A stretch of 16,865 nucleotides of DNA from an uncultured Prevotellaceae bacterium (lineage in GTDB: Bacteria > Bacteroidota > Bacteroidia > Bacteroidales > Bacteroidaceae). The notes under the pieces were generated by a model, which was not told the DNA's origin, did no database searches, and was given only the letters and a program-made list of their open reading frames with translations. The stretch spans positions 1-16,865 of the forward strand of contig CAMOSA010000033.1 in assembly GCA_946624335.1 (NCBI GenBank), read 5' to 3'. Both the position numbers and the translations under genes were made by a program. Of this stretch, positions 15,156 through 16,865 are shown piece after piece (position 1 is the first letter of the stretch; every line of letters starts with the position of its first letter).

Positions 15156-16371
15156 GAAATACTACCTTATAGCCGGGGAGGCCAGCGGCGACCTTCATGC
15201 ATCACACCTCATTGCCGCACTGAAAAGAGAAGACCCCGAAGCCTCTTTCCGTGGATTCGGCGGAGACCTTATGGCAGAACAAGGGATGACTCTGGTCAGA
15301 CATTACCGCGACCTCGCTTTCATGGGCATCGTGGCGGTTGCCTTGCATGCCCGTACCATCCTGCAGGGAATGAAGCAGTGCCGTGAGGATCTCGTCGTGT
15401 GGAAACCCGACGTCGTCATTCTTGTCGACTACCCCGGCTTCAACCTCAAGATAGCCAAGTTCGTTCACGCGTGGACAGATCCCGTCAGCGGACGTCAGGG
15501 GCTATGCCCTGTCTACTACTACATCGCCCCGAAGCTATGGGCGTGGAAAGAGTGGCGCATCAAAGCCTTGCGGCGCGACGTCGACGAGCTGTTCTCCATC
15601 CTGCCCTTCGAGGTCGAGTTCTTCGAGAAGAAGCATGGCATGCCCATTCACTACATAGGCAACCCGACGGTTGACGAGGTCGAAGCGTGGAAAAAAATGG
15701 AGGATGAAGAATGCAACGTACCAGCCAGTGCTGAAAGTAACGCTTATTCGTCATTCGTCATTCGTCATTCGTCATTAGCAAACGAGGCTACCCCGATCAT
15801 CGCCCTCCTCTGTGGCAGCCGCACTCAAGAGATCCGCGACAACCTGCCGCGTATGCTTGCCGCTGCAGAACCTTTCGTCGACAGCTATCGTCTGGTCATC
15901 GCCGGCGCGCCGGGCATCGCCCCAGATTTCTACAACCGCTATCTTGGCGACCATGCTGTCGAGATTGTCTATGGACAGACCTATCGGTTGCTATCACGCG
16001 CTACGGCAGCGCTCGTCACCTCGGGAACAGCCACGCTGGAGACAGCCTTGTTCCGTGTGCCACAAGTCGTGTGCTACTTCATGCAAGCCCGGCAGCTGGC
16101 CTCGTTCCTGCGGCGGTTCCTCATCAAAGTGCCTTACGTCTCTTTGGTCAATCTCATCGCGGGGCGTGAAGTCGTGCCCGAACTCGTCGCCGACAAGATG
16201 AACGTCGCTGCGTGCCGTCGCCACCTGCAGAGCATACTGCCTGGCGGAGAGGCGCGGGAAGCACAGCTACAGGGATATGAACAGATGGCACAGCGACTCG
16301 GCAGGCCGGGCGCACCCGAACGGGCTGCGAACCTGATGGCAGGATTGTTGAAGTCACGCCTTGGTCAGTAG
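15154..16371 (+). CDS. lpxB: Lipid-A-disaccharide synthase
   Basis: 405-aa GT19 glycosyltransferase that joins UDP-2,3-diacylglucosamine and lipid X to make the lipid A disaccharide, at the inner face of the inner membrane. Recognisable pieces are the N-terminal YLIAGEASGDLHA, FRGFGGDLM, VDYPGFNLK at about 91-99, YYYIAPKLWAWKEWR at 121-135, GNPTVDEV at 169-176, LLCGSRTQEI and SGTATLETA. The ATG is formed by the last heptamer of the upstream array. Between GNPTVDEV and the PIIALL strand is a loop (about 178-213) whose part Y198-S207 is encoded by in-frame copies of the same heptamer. Another non-typical stretch, about 105-118 (HAWTDPVSGRQGLC), precedes the YYYIAPK motif. Catalytic regions look intact, so the enzyme is expected to work. 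The next gene is pyrH, 67 bp on. Confidence 0.96.
   Translation: MKYYLIAGEASGDLHASHLIAALKREDPEASFRGFGGDLMAEQGMTLVRHYRDLAFMGIVAVALHARTILQGMKQCREDLVVWKPDVVILVDYPGFNLKIAKFVHAWTDPVSGRQGLCPVYYYIAPKLWAWKEWRIKALRRDVDELFSILPFEVEFFEKKHGMPIHYIGNPTVDEVEAWKKMEDEECNVPASAESNAYSSFVIRHSSLANEATPIIALLCGSRTQEIRDNLPRMLAAAEPFVDSYRLVIAGAPGIAPDFYNRYLGDHAVEIVYGQTYRLLSRATAALVTSGTATLETALFRVPQVVCYFMQARQLASFLRRFLIKVPYVSLVNLIAGREVVPELVADKMNVAACRRHLQSILPGGEAREAQLQGYEQMAQRLGRPGAPERAANLMAGLLKSRLGQ
15746..15776. repeat. CATTCGT heptamers inside lpxB
   Basis: A partial unit ATTCGT (15746-15751), three perfect CATTCGT units (15752-15772) and a final CATT. Since three heptamers make 21 bases, the copies read as Ser-Phe-Val-Ile-Arg-His-Ser within a loop of LpxB, without disturbing the frame. 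The unit is identical to that of the array about 590 bp upstream, at the start of the same gene. Confidence 0.92.
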
Positions 16372-16438
16372 CCCATCAAGCCGTCAGCTAGAGACTCTAT
16401 AATCATTCAACCATAAAAAAGTTTTAAAGTAAATCACT

Positions 16439-16865
16439 ATGACAAAGTTCAAGCGAATACTACTCAAGCTCTCCGGCGAAAGCCTTATGGGCGCACAGCG
16501 GTATGGCATCGACGAGCAACGTCTCGCCGAATACGCCGCACAGATTAAGGAAATCCACGACCTCGGCGTGCAGATAGGCATCGTCATCGGCGGAGGTAAT
16601 ATCTTCCGCGGTCTCAGCGGAGCCGGACGTGGCTTTGACCGTGTCAAGGGCGACCAGATGGGGATGCTCGCTACCGTCATTAACTCGCTCGGCTTGAGCT
16701 CAGCGCTCGCTGCAGTAGGCATCAAGAGTCGTGTGCTCACCGCCATCCGCATGGAGCCCATCGGCGAATTCTATACCAAGTGGCGTGCTATCGAAGCACT
16801 CGAGCGTGGAGAAGTCGTCATCATGAGCGCTGGCACCGGAAATCCCTATTTCACCACCGACACGG
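16439..16865 (+). CDS. pyrH: UMP kinase, 3' end beyond the window
   Basis: The ATG at 16439 opens a frame of 142 complete codons running off the right edge. The product phosphorylates UMP to UDP in the cytoplasm, the first committed kinase step to UTP and CTP, and is the bacterial amino-acid-kinase-fold type. Motifs in order are KRILLKLSGESL with Lys10 (phosphate binding), IGGGNIFRG at about 50-58 (glycine loop), GDQMGM with Asp72 (UMP binding), and TGNPYFTTDT at about 133-142. The 67-bp gap after lpxB has an A/T-rich stretch (AAAAAAGTTTTAAAGTAAA) just before the start and no repeat array, unlike most boundaries here. It may be co-transcribed with lpxB. Confidence 0.96.
   Translation, partial: MTKFKRILLKLSGESLMGAQRYGIDEQRLAEYAAQIKEIHDLGVQIGIVIGGGNIFRGLSGAGRGFDRVKGDQMGMLATVINSLGLSSALAAVGIKSRVLTAIRMEPIGEFYTKWRAIEALERGEVVIMSAGTGNPYFTTDT

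Noticed and set aside
15178..15800. lpxB as a pseudogene because of the repeat insertion
   Set aside because: The frame stays open through the repeat, and the conserved motifs on both sides are intact and in the same frame.

Overview
The window is visibly GC-rich DNA that reads as a Bacteroidales chromosome, most likely from a Prevotellaceae-like or related gut or rumen lineage. The evidence is a sugar-utilisation cluster of GH43 enzymes with a GPH-family symporter, KsgA, SurE, LpxB and PepD sequences of Bacteroidetes type, a large secreted alpha-2-macroglobulin-like protein of Bacteroidetes architecture, genes without recognisable Shine-Dalgarno sites, and a TAnnTTTG promoter element. The genus is an inference; there is no rRNA or marker that settles it.

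Left region (1-4495): three co-directional genes form a pentose-oligosaccharide cassette. They are a 5'-truncated modular GH43 glycosidase, a GPH cation:sugar symporter, and a compact GH43 enzyme with no signal peptide. The likely logic is cleavage outside the cytoplasm, import, then cytoplasmic cleavage. A 364-bp gene-free stretch follows (4496-4858). It holds a 15-bp inverted repeat, a probable terminator and an array of 22-bp units.

Middle region (4859-8301): ksgA/rsmA on the minus strand diverges from a YbhN/UPF0104-type membrane protein through what look like two overlapping promoters. The dipeptidase pepD follows on the plus strand.

Right region (8302-16865): a 1899-aa alpha-2-macroglobulin-like protein whose thioester site appears lost, then surE, lpxB and the start of pyrH, all on the plus strand.

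Two things stand out. First, the GPH symporter seems to have its membrane segments in a permuted order: the TM6-loop-TM7 block sits between TM11 and TM12. The reading frame and predicted topology are kept. Second, most gene boundaries are filled with short tandem repeats whose period is 7 or close to a multiple of 7. Each boundary has its own sequence. The arrays run up to start codons, encode the C-termini of two proteins (YbhN-like and KsgA), and in lpxB the same heptamer found upstream recurs in frame inside the gene.
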